From assembly GCA_040391535.1 (NCBI GenBank), contig JBEBXQ010000122.1, positions 1 to 15,007 on the forward strand: a stretch of 15,007 nucleotides of DNA, written 5' to 3'. Of the stretch, positions 1-7,436 are shown piece by piece (position 1 is the first letter of the stretch; each line of letters starts with the position of its first letter). The notes under the pieces were generated by a model, which was not told where the DNA came from, searched no databases, and saw nothing but the letters and a program-made list of their open reading frames with translations. The position numbers were made by a program, and so were the translations under genes. Source of the stretch: JBEBXQ01 sp040391535 (GTDB lineage Bacteria; Bacteroidota; Bacteroidia; Cytophagales; Spirosomataceae).

Positions 1-1
1 G

Positions 2-115
2 CCTGATGCAAAAATCATGCAAACAATTACTTTCAGCAACCCGGAACTTGCTGTTTTTGGTTCCATTGCTTTAAATCATGATGAAATGAGAAGCCAAAGG
101 GCCCGGGGTATGTAA
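2..115 (+). CDS. C-terminal end of an unidentified protein (gene cut by window start)
   Basis: The frame is open from the first bases to a TAA at 113-115 and gives 37 residues ending in HDEMRSQRARGM. No start is visible, so this is the tail of a gene that begins outside the window. I do not recognise the family; the tail is mixed polar/hydrophobic with no transmembrane segment. A weak hairpin with a T-run about 100 bases downstream (218-243) could end its transcript. The call rests only on an open frame at the edge and on the lack of any competing gene. Confidence 0.45.
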   Translation, partial: PDAKIMQTITFSNPELAVFGSIALNHDEMRSQRARGM

Positions 116-217
116 TATGTAAGTGAAAAATCAGCTGTCTGACAAATTAACTCCTTTCAGCACCTTTTGAAAATGATTCCTGATTGCTTTTATGTACTTT
201 AGCGCAAAATCAATATG

Positions 218-243
218 CAGACTTATTAATCGTCTGTTTTTTT
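218..243 (+). terminator. Weak Rho-independent terminator candidate
   Basis: CAGAC (218-222) pairs with GTCTG (232-236) across a 9-base AT-rich loop, and seven T follow directly (237-243). The 5-bp stem is short, so the structure is weak. Its position after the upstream gene and before ddh fits a terminator. Confidence 0.35.
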
Positions 244-363
244 GAAAACTGAATTTGTCCGGACTCTCCATACTGATTTTTACCGGTGAAATTACACCGG
301 CTGAAACCTTTTATGATTTGTTGCGGAATCAGGAGATGTAATTATAGTTTAAAGAAAAGCGTA

Positions 364-1341
364 ATGAATGAAAAGCTAAGAGTTGGTATTGCAGGCTATG
401 GTAATTTAGGGAAAGGTGCTGAGATTGCCATTCAGCAAAGTCAGGATATGGAGTTGGTAGCTGTGTTTACAAGAAGGCCTGCTTCAGACCTGGATACAGA
501 TTCGAAAGTAGTACCCATCTGTCAGATAGAAGATTACAAAGATAAGATTGATGTAATGATTCTTTGCGGAGGATCCGCGAAAGACCTGCCCGAACAGGTA
601 GTAGACATTTCAAAACACTTTAATACTGTCGATAGTTTTGATACCCATGCCAAAATTCCGGAGTATTTTGAGCGTGTCGACAAGGTTACACGGGCCAATG
701 AGACGCTCAGCCTTATTTCAACAGGCTGGGATCCGGGATTGTTTTCCATAGCCAGACTGCTGGGTCAAAGCATTCTTCCACAGGGAGAGGATTATACTTT
801 TTGGGGCAAAGGATTAAGCCAGGGACATTCTGATGCGGTGAGACGAGTAGCAGGCGTTAAGCATGGTGTGCAGTATACCATTCCTATTGAAAGCGCTGTT
901 GAGAGGGTCCGGTCGGGTGAAAATCCTGTCCTTACCACTGCTGAAAAACACGAAAGGGTTTGTTATGTGGTTCCTGAAGAAGGTGCGGATCGGGCCGGTA
1001 TTGAAAATGAAATCAAAACCATGCCGCATTATTTTGATCAGTATCGGACGACAGTACATTTTATTACTGAGGAAGAGTTAAGAGCAAACCATTCGGCAAT
1101 GCCTCATGGCGGAATGGTCATCCGTTCAGGCATTACGGGTAAACAGACAAAGCAGAAAATTGAGTTTGGTCTGGCACTGGAGAGTAATCCTGAATTCACG
1201 GCCAGCGTGCTGGTGGCCTGTACGAGGGCAATCGGAAAAATGGCAAAGGAAGGCCAGACCGGAGCCAGAACGGTATTTGATATTCCATTGGGATATCTTT
1301 CTCCGAAATCGCCGGAAGAACTTCGCAAAACGTTGTTGTAA
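364..1341 (+). CDS. ddh: meso-diaminopimelate D-dehydrogenase
   Basis: This cytosolic enzyme (EC 1.4.1.16 family) uses NADPH and ammonia to convert L-2-amino-6-oxopimelate to meso-diaminopimelate in one step, feeding lysine and peptidoglycan synthesis. Visible support: a Rossmann loop GYGNLGKG at residues 11-18, the following FTRR that fits NADP phosphate binding, the conserved STGWDPGLFS and GLSQGHSDAVRR segments, and a C-terminal MPHGGMVIRSG stretch. I start at the ATG at 364 (325 aa, the usual family length). A longer in-frame reading from a GTG at 286 adds 26 Cys/Arg-rich residues not expected in the family. The gene has no partner from the lysine pathway nearby. The alcohol dehydrogenase follows after about 97 bases and has its own promoter-like box, so an operon is uncertain. 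Confidence 0.93.
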   Translation: MNEKLRVGIAGYGNLGKGAEIAIQQSQDMELVAVFTRRPASDLDTDSKVVPICQIEDYKDKIDVMILCGGSAKDLPEQVVDISKHFNTVDSFDTHAKIPEYFERVDKVTRANETLSLISTGWDPGLFSIARLLGQSILPQGEDYTFWGKGLSQGHSDAVRRVAGVKHGVQYTIPIESAVERVRSGENPVLTTAEKHERVCYVVPEEGADRAGIENEIKTMPHYFDQYRTTVHFITEEELRANHSAMPHGGMVIRSGITGKQTKQKIEFGLALESNPEFTASVLVACTRAIGKMAKEGQTGARTVFDIPLGYLSPKSPEELRKTLL

Positions 1342-1372
1342 TCAGTGAACAGAAACTGGGCATTTTTCAGGG

Positions 1373-1399
1373 TTGCGAAACAGATTACGCATAGCTTTG
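1373..1399 (+). promoter_or_regulatory. Bacteroidota-type promoter candidate for the alcohol dehydrogenase
   Basis: TAGCTTTG (1392-1399) matches the TAnnTTTG -7 consensus exactly. A TTG lies at 1373-1375, 16 bases upstream, slightly closer than usual for a -33 element. Transcription would start near 1406, leaving a short leader before the ATG at 1439. Confidence 0.4.
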
Positions 1400-1438
1400 G
1401 TTACGATATTGTAAATGATTAGCAAAAAACAGAAGACG

Positions 1439-2500
1439 ATGAAAACATTTTCAGTTAGAGCATTTGGAACAGAAGCACCTGCCGCTGATTTAAAGCAGAT
1501 GACGATTGACCGTCGTGAGGTAACCACAAAAGATGTGGAGATTGATATTTTATACTGCGGGGTTTGTCATTCCGACCTGCATACCGCCCGCGATGAATGG
1601 CACGGAACGGTCTATCCGAATGTTCCGGGGCATGAAATCGTGGGAAGGATTACCAGAACAGGTGATGCTGTAACCCGGTTTAAAGCCGGTGATCTGGCGG
1701 CGGTAGGCTGTATGGTAGACAGTTGCCGCGAATGCGAGCAATGTAAAGAAGGGAAGGAGCAATATTGTGAGGAGGGGAATATCCAAACTTACAACGGGGC
1801 CGATAAACATCTTGGCAAACAGACTTTCGGTGGATATTCAGAACGTATTGTTGTCGACGAAGATTTTGTACTTCGTGTGCCTGATCATCTGGATCTTGCA
1901 GCAACAGCGCCATTACTTTGTGCGGGCGTGACTACCTGGTCACCTTTGAAGCACTGGAACATAGGTCCGGGCAGTAAAGTAGGGATAGTAGGTATTGGCG
2001 GACTGGGCCACATGGGTGTGAAATTAGCCAAAGCTATGGGCGCGCATGTGGTGGTGATTACCACTTCCGCATCCAAAGTTGAAGATGCAAAACGTCTGGG
2101 GGCCGACGAAGTAATCCTGTCTACAGACGAATCACAGATGAAAGCCAATGCCAGTACACTTCATTTTGTACTGGATTGTGTATCAGCTCAGCACGATGTA
2201 AATGCCTATCTGAAGTTATTAAAAGTGGACGGAACACTGGCTTTGGTCGGGGCACCCGAACATCCGTTGCCAATTGCAGCATTCAGCTTGATTCCGGCCC
2301 GTAAGAACTTTGCAGGCTCTACGATCGGCAGCATTACCGAAACCCAGGAAATGCTGGACTTTTGCGGAGAACATAATATTACAGCCGATATTGAACTCAT
2401 TAATATACAGCAGATCAACGAAGCTTATGATCGTTTACTGAAAGGTGATATAAAGTACCGTTTCGTTATTGATATGAAAAGCCTGAAAAATCAGGACTGA
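1439..2500 (+). CDS. Zinc-dependent NAD(P)-dependent alcohol dehydrogenase (YahK/cinnamyl-alcohol dehydrogenase type)
   Basis: Medium-chain dehydrogenase/reductase that interconverts alcohols and aldehydes in the cytosol. Catalytic zinc ligands are visible as C43 in CGVCHSD, H65-E66 in PGHE, and C161 in APLLCAG. The structural zinc lobe has four Cys at 96, 99, 102 and 110. The nucleotide-binding loop GIGGLGHMG starts at residue 185. The 353-aa length from the ATG at 1439 matches YahK-like aldehyde reductases. An ATG at 1415 would add eight residues (MISKKQKT) not seen at this family's typical start, so 1439 is preferred. The physiological substrate cannot be read from the sequence; YahK-type enzymes are mostly NADPH-dependent aldehyde reductases with broad range. 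A strong hairpin follows 15 bases after the stop. Confidence 0.92.
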   Translation: MKTFSVRAFGTEAPAADLKQMTIDRREVTTKDVEIDILYCGVCHSDLHTARDEWHGTVYPNVPGHEIVGRITRTGDAVTRFKAGDLAAVGCMVDSCRECEQCKEGKEQYCEEGNIQTYNGADKHLGKQTFGGYSERIVVDEDFVLRVPDHLDLAATAPLLCAGVTTWSPLKHWNIGPGSKVGIVGIGGLGHMGVKLAKAMGAHVVVITTSASKVEDAKRLGADEVILSTDESQMKANASTLHFVLDCVSAQHDVNAYLKLLKVDGTLALVGAPEHPLPIAAFSLIPARKNFAGSTIGSITETQEMLDFCGEHNITADIELINIQQINEAYDRLLKGDIKYRFVIDMKSLKNQD

Positions 2501-2515
2501 ATGAGGTAATGTTTG

Positions 2516-2551
2516 TCCCGGTAATGCTCTAAGAGCCAGGTATTACCGGGA
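2516..2551. terminator. Bidirectional terminator hairpin between convergent genes
   Basis: TCCCGGTAAT (2516-2525) pairs perfectly with ATTACCGGGA (2542-2551). The stem can continue inward through GCTC/GAGC (2526-2529 with 2533-2536) with a small bulge. It lies between the stop of the alcohol dehydrogenase (2500) and the stop of the minus-strand glycosylase gene (2555), so it can end both transcripts. T-tracts are poor on both sides. Confidence 0.65.
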
Positions 2552-2554
2552 TAT

Positions 2555-3244
2555 TTATTGACTCAGTGCCTGAATATATTTGCTGATATACAAATGTTTG
2601 TCCCGTGATTTGTATTGCTGTATATAACGCGGATGTTCCAGGACGGTCAGGCGCTCAAAGAGTTTGGCTTCTTTATTGAGCTTCCCGATAAAATCAGCAT
2701 TTTTCTTTCCCAGCACAAAAACATGAGAAGTATCTAATCCCATGCGGATATGATTTTTCAGGGAATCGATCATGAACGTTCTGACCATTGCAAAAAGCGG
2801 GGGATCATCATAGTAATTGGCATTAAGCCATTTGCCGTCCTGATTCTGCCTTATAATGGCCAAAGGAAACGGTGAATTGATATAAAAATGCTTGTAGAAA
2901 GTATCAGCACCACAAAAATCAGCGATCATATCGTACATAAATACAGAGGAAATCTCGTGCGTATAGGCCGACTTCATTTTTATCCCGCAGACGGTATCCA
3001 GCCGTTTGGTATCTGTAAACGGTACACCCGTAACACCTGCGCCATGCCTGCTTGGGTTAATACCGATAATGAACTTACGTTCAGCCGAATCGTTATAATA
3101 TTTGTTATAAAACAATTGCATCACCTCCATGGTCTCGGGATTATCCAGATAAGGGTTCAATACCCTGAAACCTTCAGGCAGCATACCATTATACTGTAAG
3201 TGACGGTTAAATTCAATAACTTTTTCAGCAAAGTGCTTTGGCAT
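2555..3244 (-). CDS. SMUG2-type uracil-DNA glycosylase family protein
   Basis: Predicted base-excision-repair glycosylase that removes uracil or related damaged bases from DNA. The N-terminal active-site region reads GINPSRHGAGVTGVPF (residues 61-76), closely resembling the SMUG1 motif GMNPGPxGMxQTGVPFG. The C-terminal motif is H204-P205-R206, matching the HPSPR-type DNA-intercalating loop. At 229 aa the length fits the SMUG2/DUF4918 group known from Bacteroidota. No signal peptide or membrane segment is present, consistent with a cytosolic DNA enzyme. It starts 89 bases after the MFS exporter gene ends, on the same strand, and I see no separate TAnnTTTG box in that gap, so read-through from the exporter promoter is plausible. 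Substrate preference is not decidable from sequence. Confidence 0.85.
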   Translation of the reverse strand: MPKHFAEKVIEFNRHLQYNGMLPEGFRVLNPYLDNPETMEVMQLFYNKYYNDSAERKFIIGINPSRHGAGVTGVPFTDTKRLDTVCGIKMKSAYTHEISSVFMYDMIADFCGADTFYKHFYINSPFPLAIIRQNQDGKWLNANYYDDPPLFAMVRTFMIDSLKNHIRMGLDTSHVFVLGKKNADFIGKLNKEAKLFERLTVLEHPRYIQQYKSRDKHLYISKYIQALSQ

Positions 3245-3333
3245 AGGTATCCGGATTTAATGAGCAATTCAGGCTTACGCATTCATGCATCAGCCTGATA
3301 CAGGATTGAACAGCGGTAGCTTCAGGTTCTGGC

Positions 3334-4575
3334 CTAGAGGTTTTCATTCCTTTTTGCTTTAATAAACCGGTCGATTCTGGCCATCAGTAAAATCGTAATC
3401 ACAGACGTAACGGCCACGATATAACCGATTTTATCATATTGTTCCAAAGGACTTGCAGTACTTTGCTGATGCACAATCATACCGGCAACAGTGGCCGCTA
3501 TACCACCCGCTATCTGCTGTATGGACGAGTGTATACTCATATATGCACCTCTGTCAGCACTTTCAGGGATAGCTGAGATCAGTGCTGTGGAAGGGACCAT
3601 CCTGCTTACGATACCGGTCATCAGAAATATGTTCAGAACAAGAACCAGGAGAAACGGTACTTCCGTCAGATTGGTATAAACAACAGAGATGATGACCAGC
3701 CACACCGTGCCGATGGTAAACAGCCTGAATTTGCTCATTTTGTCACTTAACCTACCGATAAAGGGCATCAGAAGCAAAGAGCTTGCCCCGGAAACCATAA
3801 ACAGAAGCGGTAGCTGATCCGGATGAACATTCAGGTTATTAACAGCAAAAATGGTACCGTATGGCATCATCATAAAACCACCCAGAGTCAGAAAGGATAT
3901 GGTAAGAAATCCCATTCTGTAGTGTTTTGATTTTAAGGTATGGATGAGGTGGCTGATTGCATTTCTGTCATTTTTTACATGAAGGTGCTTGTTGACCGGC
4001 TGCAGATAAAACATAATGATCAGCAGAATGATTAATGCGAATACCGCAATGAACAGAAAAGGAGCTTCCCAGCCCATCCGGTTGGCGATATAGAGCCCTA
4101 TGGGAATACCCATTACCTGGCTTGCCCCGAATCCCATCTGAATAAAGCCCATGACCCGCCCTCTTTTTTCCAGAGAAAATAAATCGGTAACGATGGCCAT
4201 GGAAATAGATCCGATAACGCCACCGAATAATCCTGTTATGATCCGGGCGGCTACAAGCGTCTGGTAAGTATTAGCCAATCCGCACAAAAAGGTTCCGATA
4301 ATAAAACCGGAATAAAAGAATACAAGGAGTTTTTTCCTGTCGTATCTATCCGCAAATCCGGCCGTTAAAAAGCCTGAAATGCCGGCACTGAAAGCATAAG
4401 CAGAAACAACGATCCCGAAGGTGGAAACATCGATATTTAACGATTTTACCAGTAAATCACCCAGAGGAGACATCACCATAAAATCCAATACAACTGTGAA
4501 TTGAGTAACGGCAAGTATAAAAACGACCAGTTTATCGTAACTGGAAAAAGTTTTGCTTTGCAATGGTATCTCCAT
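3334..4575 (-). CDS. MFS transporter, drug/sugar exporter type (DHA1-like)
   Basis: Inner-membrane permease with about 12 hydrophobic segments, expected to export small molecules by proton antiport. The MFS motif A is seen as GFADRYDRKK at residues 73-82 (loop 2-3), and an Asp sits in TM1 (D31 in VVLDFMV). A family-like region (RIITGLFGGVIGSISMAIV) forms TM4. The start is placed at the ATG at 4575 (413 aa). A GTG at 4629 would add 18 polar residues, but the likely -7 box at 4631-4638 puts the transcription start near 4624, downstream of that GTG. Substrate unknown. No regulator gene is adjacent. The DNA glycosylase gene follows on the same strand. Confidence 0.88.
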   Translation of the reverse strand: MEIPLQSKTFSSYDKLVVFILAVTQFTVVLDFMVMSPLGDLLVKSLNIDVSTFGIVVSAYAFSAGISGFLTAGFADRYDRKKLLVFFYSGFIIGTFLCGLANTYQTLVAARIITGLFGGVIGSISMAIVTDLFSLEKRGRVMGFIQMGFGASQVMGIPIGLYIANRMGWEAPFLFIAVFALIILLIIMFYLQPVNKHLHVKNDRNAISHLIHTLKSKHYRMGFLTISFLTLGGFMMMPYGTIFAVNNLNVHPDQLPLLFMVSGASSLLLMPFIGRLSDKMSKFRLFTIGTVWLVIISVVYTNLTEVPFLLVLVLNIFLMTGIVSRMVPSTALISAIPESADRGAYMSIHSSIQQIAGGIAATVAGMIVHQQSTASPLEQYDKIGYIVAVTSVITILLMARIDRFIKAKRNENL

Positions 4576-4630
4576 AAAAGAATGATGATTTGACGCGCCT
4601 TCAACTGGTATACCTGGCCGTAGGAGCACG

Positions 4631-4665
4631 CAAATATAAGATAATATAACGAATGTTTACTTCAA
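4631..4665 (-). promoter_or_regulatory. Promoter candidate for the MFS exporter
   Basis: On the minus strand TATATTTG (4638-4631) matches TAnnTTTG exactly and is followed by CG as often seen. A TTG (4665-4663) lies 24 bases upstream, slightly wide for a -33 element. The spacing to the ATG at 4575 leaves a leader of about 50 bases. Confidence 0.45.
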
Positions 4666-4684
4666 GCGAACGGATACATAAAGA

Positions 4685-4760
4685 GCCCGGAGGGTTGAAA
4701 TGATTATAGAAAAACAAATGACGATTTCTTGAAAAACCCTGCAAGGGGTAATACTTTTCC
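4685..4760 (+). repeat. Degenerate half copy of the palindromic intergenic repeat
   Basis: This stretch aligns by eye with the right half of the two full copies downstream. It starts with a mini-hairpin CCC-GGA-GGG (4686-4694), then an AATGATTATAGAA core shared with the copy at 4844-5066, then CCCT-GCA-AGGG and a diverged GGGGTAATACTTTTC tail that corresponds to GGGTGATATTTTCAG. The left half is absent. Assignment is by eye and no alignment was computed. Confidence 0.5.
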
Positions 4761-4843
4761 ATCCGCCTGATCAAACAGATCTATGGACAACCGGCCCTGT
4801 AAAATAAAGCGTGATAAGGTCAACAGATTACAGTTTTACTATT

Positions 4844-5066
4844 TAACCCCAGTTCGGGTTTAGGGGCCTATCACCGCTTCGCGGTTAAATGAACAGGCAT
4901 TTCCTCTTTTCCTACCTATCATCCTGTCAGTCTCAGTCCTCGGACTTAAAAATAACCACGAAGTGGTGGAATGATTATAGAAGGTAGAATGATTACAGAA
5001 AGTGGAAGAAGATAACGCTTACAGAATCCGGAATGGGTGATATTTTCAGATCGTAAGCTGGCGTTA
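4844..5066 (+). repeat. MITE/REP-like imperfect palindromic repeat, copy A
   Basis: The ends form a terminal inverted repeat: TAACCCCAG (4844-4852) against CTGGCGTTA (5058-5066), one mismatch in nine. Inside are two mini-hairpins, ACCGC-TTC-GCGGT and ACCAC-GAA-GTGGT, that are also inverted relative to each other, so the whole element is a long imperfect palindrome. It shares many blocks in the same order with 7148-7352, for example TTCGGGTTTAGGG, ATCCTGTCAGT, AAATAACCAC and GGGTGATATTTTCAG. There is no open frame of note. The element lies between the MFS promoter and the sulfatase stop. Confidence 0.75.
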
Positions 5067-5412
5067 TTTATTAATGGTTTTTTCCTGCGGGTAGTTCAAA
5101 AATGCTGTTTTCTGTTATATGGCAGCCTCCATAGCTGCTGAAAAATGCAGGGGCTGTATTTTTGAAGAGAAGAAATCCTGGTAAAGTGTTTTCATGACTT
5201 ATACTTTATGGCTTACTTTTTTGTGTAATTCCAATCACAAAATACCTGATTTTAAACAATTGACTCTTAGGCTTCAGCGTATTATTTTACAGAAAAATTT
5301 CTGCTCTTTAGGTCAGCATAATTCGTTTAAACCCTCCTGTACATGCTATGGAAGGCAGGATAAACAGCCACTTTTCTGGAGCAGCTGTTTATCTTTATGA
5401 ATAATACAGCTT
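5067..5412. other. Gene-poor stretch downstream of the sulfatase, with two hairpins
   Basis: I see no convincing gene here. A tight hairpin pairs AAAAATGCAG (5141-5150) with CTGTATTTTT (5154-5163), one G-T wobble and a GGG loop; it is terminator-like in either direction, but no obvious transcript ends there. A weaker GCAGC/GCTGC hairpin is at 5122-5138. A second good hairpin at 5359-5393 is listed separately. An open frame from 5194 to 5400 has no family resemblance and is taken as chance. Confidence 0.5.
5359..5393 (-). terminator. Hairpin following the sulfatase gene
   Basis: GATAAACAGC (5359-5368) pairs perfectly with GCTGTTTATC (5384-5393) over a 15-base loop. It lies 20 bases past the sulfatase stop on the minus strand. 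There is no good T-run after it on that strand, so it may act as a 3' end stabiliser or a weak terminator. Confidence 0.45.
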
Positions 5413-6933
5413 TTATTGCTGCTGCTGATACCACTCCATGAATTCCGCTTCATCAAATGATTCGGGCCGGATAAATAATTTTTTTCTTATTTGTTCCTGG
5501 AGCAGTTGGGCCATTTCCTTTCTGATCTCAGCGTAGGCAGGATCGTGGGCAAGGTTTTCATATTCAGCAGCTTCTTTATCGCGATGGTCATATAGCTCAA
5601 ACTCTTCTGGATAGCCGCCAAGCGCATCGAAATAATGACTGTATTTCCAGTCTGCAGTGCGTACACAACGTATACGGTTAGCAGCCTTTACCACACTGGC
5701 TTTGTCGGCTGCGCTGGCTTTGGTATCATCAAAAGTAAACAGAATGGCATCCTGAACAGGTTTGTCGTCATTAAGCAAAGGTACAAGGCTGGTACCTCTC
5801 AAGCCTTCTGGTGGGGTAGTGCCGGTAATGGCCGCCAGGGTAGGCATGATATCAATCAGTGAAGCCAGGTTTTGTGTCGTTTTGTAATGATCCCCTTCCG
5901 GAAAAAGAACCGGATTCGAGAATACCAGCGGTACCCGCAGGGCTTCTTCATAAGCCACAAATGCCTTTTGACGCATACCGCCATGAGCCATGCCCATTTC
6001 ACCGTGATCAGCGAGACGGATCACCAGCGCCTGATCGGCCAGCTTGCTGCCGTTTTCTTCCTTGTACAGCTCATCAATAAAGAAACCTATCTCTGTGTCA
6101 ATGAGACGCAACAGGTTTGCGTAAAAGTTGAGGTAACTGGTTTGCTTTTCAGGTGTATTGAGCATACCAAGGCCCAGGGCTGCCGAAGTTTTTATCTGAG
6201 CCTGAGCCGAAGGCTTACCATTCGCGGTAAGATCTTCATTTACGGTTTCAGGAAGGGTTACGGGCCCTTTCAGGAATTCGTCATTGTAACCATACTGAAA
6301 CCCTTTAGGGTAACAAAGTACATCATGCGGATTAACCAGGGAAAGAATAAGGCAATACGGTTTCCCTTTGCCACGGGAACGCAGTTCTCTTACGTTTTTC
6401 AGAAAGTCAATGCCCTGTTGTATATAGGTGCCGTCATGGTTGGCAAATCCCCCTCCGAAATTCTCAGGTGCGGTATCTTCACCGGCATCCGGTGCTTTCC
6501 AGCCTCTGAAACCGTACATGGCCAGGTCTGACGGGGCCGGACTACCTCCGTCAGCACCTTTACTCACATGCCATTTGCCACGGTAATGTACTTCATAACC
6601 GTTACTGATGAGCATACGTGCCACATTGGGAATCTTATTATCAAGCGTTACTTCGCCCGGAGAATACCTTCCGCCTTCGGTGAGGGTTTGGGTGACATGG
6701 TGCTGTGCAGGGTACAGACCTGTCAGGAGGGTAGATCTGCTGGGGGAACACATACACGTGTTACAAAAGGCCCGGTCAAAGCTGAAACCGTTTTGTTTCA
6801 GAAAAGTAAGTGTTTTGAGATGGTCTTTTTCCCAATTTTCCGGAAAATGCTGTGTGGCTCGTTCCTGATCGGTGATGATCATGATAATGTCCGGCTTGCC
6901 GGAAAAACCGGCGAGACGATCGCTGAAATTCAT
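5413..6933 (-). CDS. Cytosolic type I sulfatase / phosphonate monoester hydrolase-like arylsulfatase
   Basis: Alkaline-phosphatase-fold hydrolase that cleaves sulfate esters, or possibly phospho-/phosphonate esters. The maturation signature C62-S-P-S-R66 is followed by STLLTG, so C62 would become formylglycine. Metal and active-site residues are recognisable: D22-Q23 near the N-terminus, K120 and H122 in GKWHV, H203 in NPHD, and D309-H310 in ADHGEMG. The 506-aa length is normal for the S1 family. No signal peptide is visible, unlike many Bacteroidota sulfatases, so the enzyme is probably cytosolic. A formylglycine-generating enzyme is not in the window. The D-Q pair and length also suit phosphonate monoester hydrolases and choline-sulfatase-like enzymes, so the substrate is open. 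The gene is bracketed by two copies of the same palindromic repeat. Confidence 0.9.
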   Translation of the reverse strand: MNFSDRLAGFSGKPDIIMIITDQERATQHFPENWEKDHLKTLTFLKQNGFSFDRAFCNTCMCSPSRSTLLTGLYPAQHHVTQTLTEGGRYSPGEVTLDNKIPNVARMLISNGYEVHYRGKWHVSKGADGGSPAPSDLAMYGFRGWKAPDAGEDTAPENFGGGFANHDGTYIQQGIDFLKNVRELRSRGKGKPYCLILSLVNPHDVLCYPKGFQYGYNDEFLKGPVTLPETVNEDLTANGKPSAQAQIKTSAALGLGMLNTPEKQTSYLNFYANLLRLIDTEIGFFIDELYKEENGSKLADQALVIRLADHGEMGMAHGGMRQKAFVAYEEALRVPLVFSNPVLFPEGDHYKTTQNLASLIDIMPTLAAITGTTPPEGLRGTSLVPLLNDDKPVQDAILFTFDDTKASAADKASVVKAANRIRCVRTADWKYSHYFDALGGYPEEFELYDHRDKEAAEYENLAHDPAYAEIRKEMAQLLQEQIRKKLFIRPESFDEAEFMEWYQQQQ

Positions 6934-7105
6934 AACGTTGCTGGGTTTAAGTGAACAGATTAAAAATCAGATCAATGTACGAAGGAATAGAAAGCGCGGC
7001 AAACCTTTTTATGGGCTCTGTAAATATTTTATTTGAAAGTTGTTTTTTTGGGGAGAATACATAGCGCGGTTATTACGAGAATGTTACAGATTTTTCTGTC
7101 AGAAC

Positions 7106-7113
7106 CAAACTTA
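7106..7113 (-). promoter_or_regulatory. Possible -7 box for the sulfatase
   Basis: On the minus strand TAAGTTTG matches TAnnTTTG, but I find no -33 TTG at a suitable distance, and the start codon is over 170 bases away. The rest of 6934-7147 holds only a small hairpin (ACAGA/TCTGT, 7086-7099) and AT-rich sequence. Confidence 0.25.
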
Positions 7114-7147
7114 TGCAGCGTTTATGAAAGTGTCCTTTTTCTTTAAT

Positions 7148-7352
7148 AACGTCAATTCGGGTTTAGGGTTCTATTACCACTTCGCGGTTTAATTAACGGG
7201 TATCCTGTCCTTTTTCTATAATCCTGTCAGTACTTCGGACTTAGAAATAACCACAAAGTGATGGAATAATGATAGAAACAAGGAGAAGATAACGATCACA
7301 AAACCCTAACGGGTGATATTTTCAGGTTGTAAGCTTATCCAGGACTGACGTT
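7148..7352 (+). repeat. MITE/REP-like imperfect palindromic repeat, copy B
   Basis: Second full copy of the element at 4844-5066, in the same orientation. Terminal inverted repeat AACGTCA (7148-7154) against TGACGTT (7346-7352) is perfect. The inner mini-hairpins ACCAC-TTC-GCGGT and ACCAC-AAA-GTGAT correspond to those of copy A but each carries one stem substitution. Shared blocks include TTCGGGTTTAGGG, CTTCGCGGTTTAAT, ATCCTGTCAGT, GAGAAGATAACG and CGGGTGATATTTTCAG. It ends only 11 bases before the dioxygenase terminator. Confidence 0.75.
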
Positions 7353-7362
7353 TAATATAACA

Positions 7363-7397
7363 ATGCCCCCGCAAAGTGTCTGACTTTGTGGGGGCAT
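7363..7397 (-). terminator. Strong Rho-independent terminator of the PhyH-type dioxygenase gene
   Basis: ATGCCCCCGCAAAGT (7363-7377) pairs with ACTTTGTGGGGGCAT (7383-7397) over a 5-base loop, 15 bp with one G-T wobble. On the minus strand the stem is followed by TGTTATATT, a T-rich tail. It lies 40 bases past the dioxygenase stop. Confidence 0.8.
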
Positions 7398-7436
7398 GTA
7401 AGAAGGTTGCCTTCTTCATCAACTGTACATAGTGTA

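Noticed and set aside
286..363. N-terminal extension of ddh from a GTG at 286
   Set aside because: The extra 26 residues are unlike the family and the ATG at 364 gives the normal length.
2888..3199. 103-codon plus-strand frame
   Set aside because: It lies wholly antisense to the SMUG2-like gene, whose active-site motifs make the minus strand the coding one.
5194..5400. 68-codon plus-strand frame between repeat copy A and the sulfatase
   Set aside because: Composition is Cys/Leu-rich without recognisable pattern, it runs through the 5359-5393 hairpin, and it has no promoter box; taken as chance.
5872..6531. 219-codon open frame on the plus strand inside the sulfatase gene
   Set aside because: It is exactly antisense to a gene with a full set of sulfatase motifs, and its translation shows no domain or start context of its own.
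4844..7352. CRISPR array or direct tandem repeats
   Set aside because: There are only two full copies and one half copy, far apart, each an imperfect palindrome of about 200 bp, without short regular repeats, spacers or cas genes.
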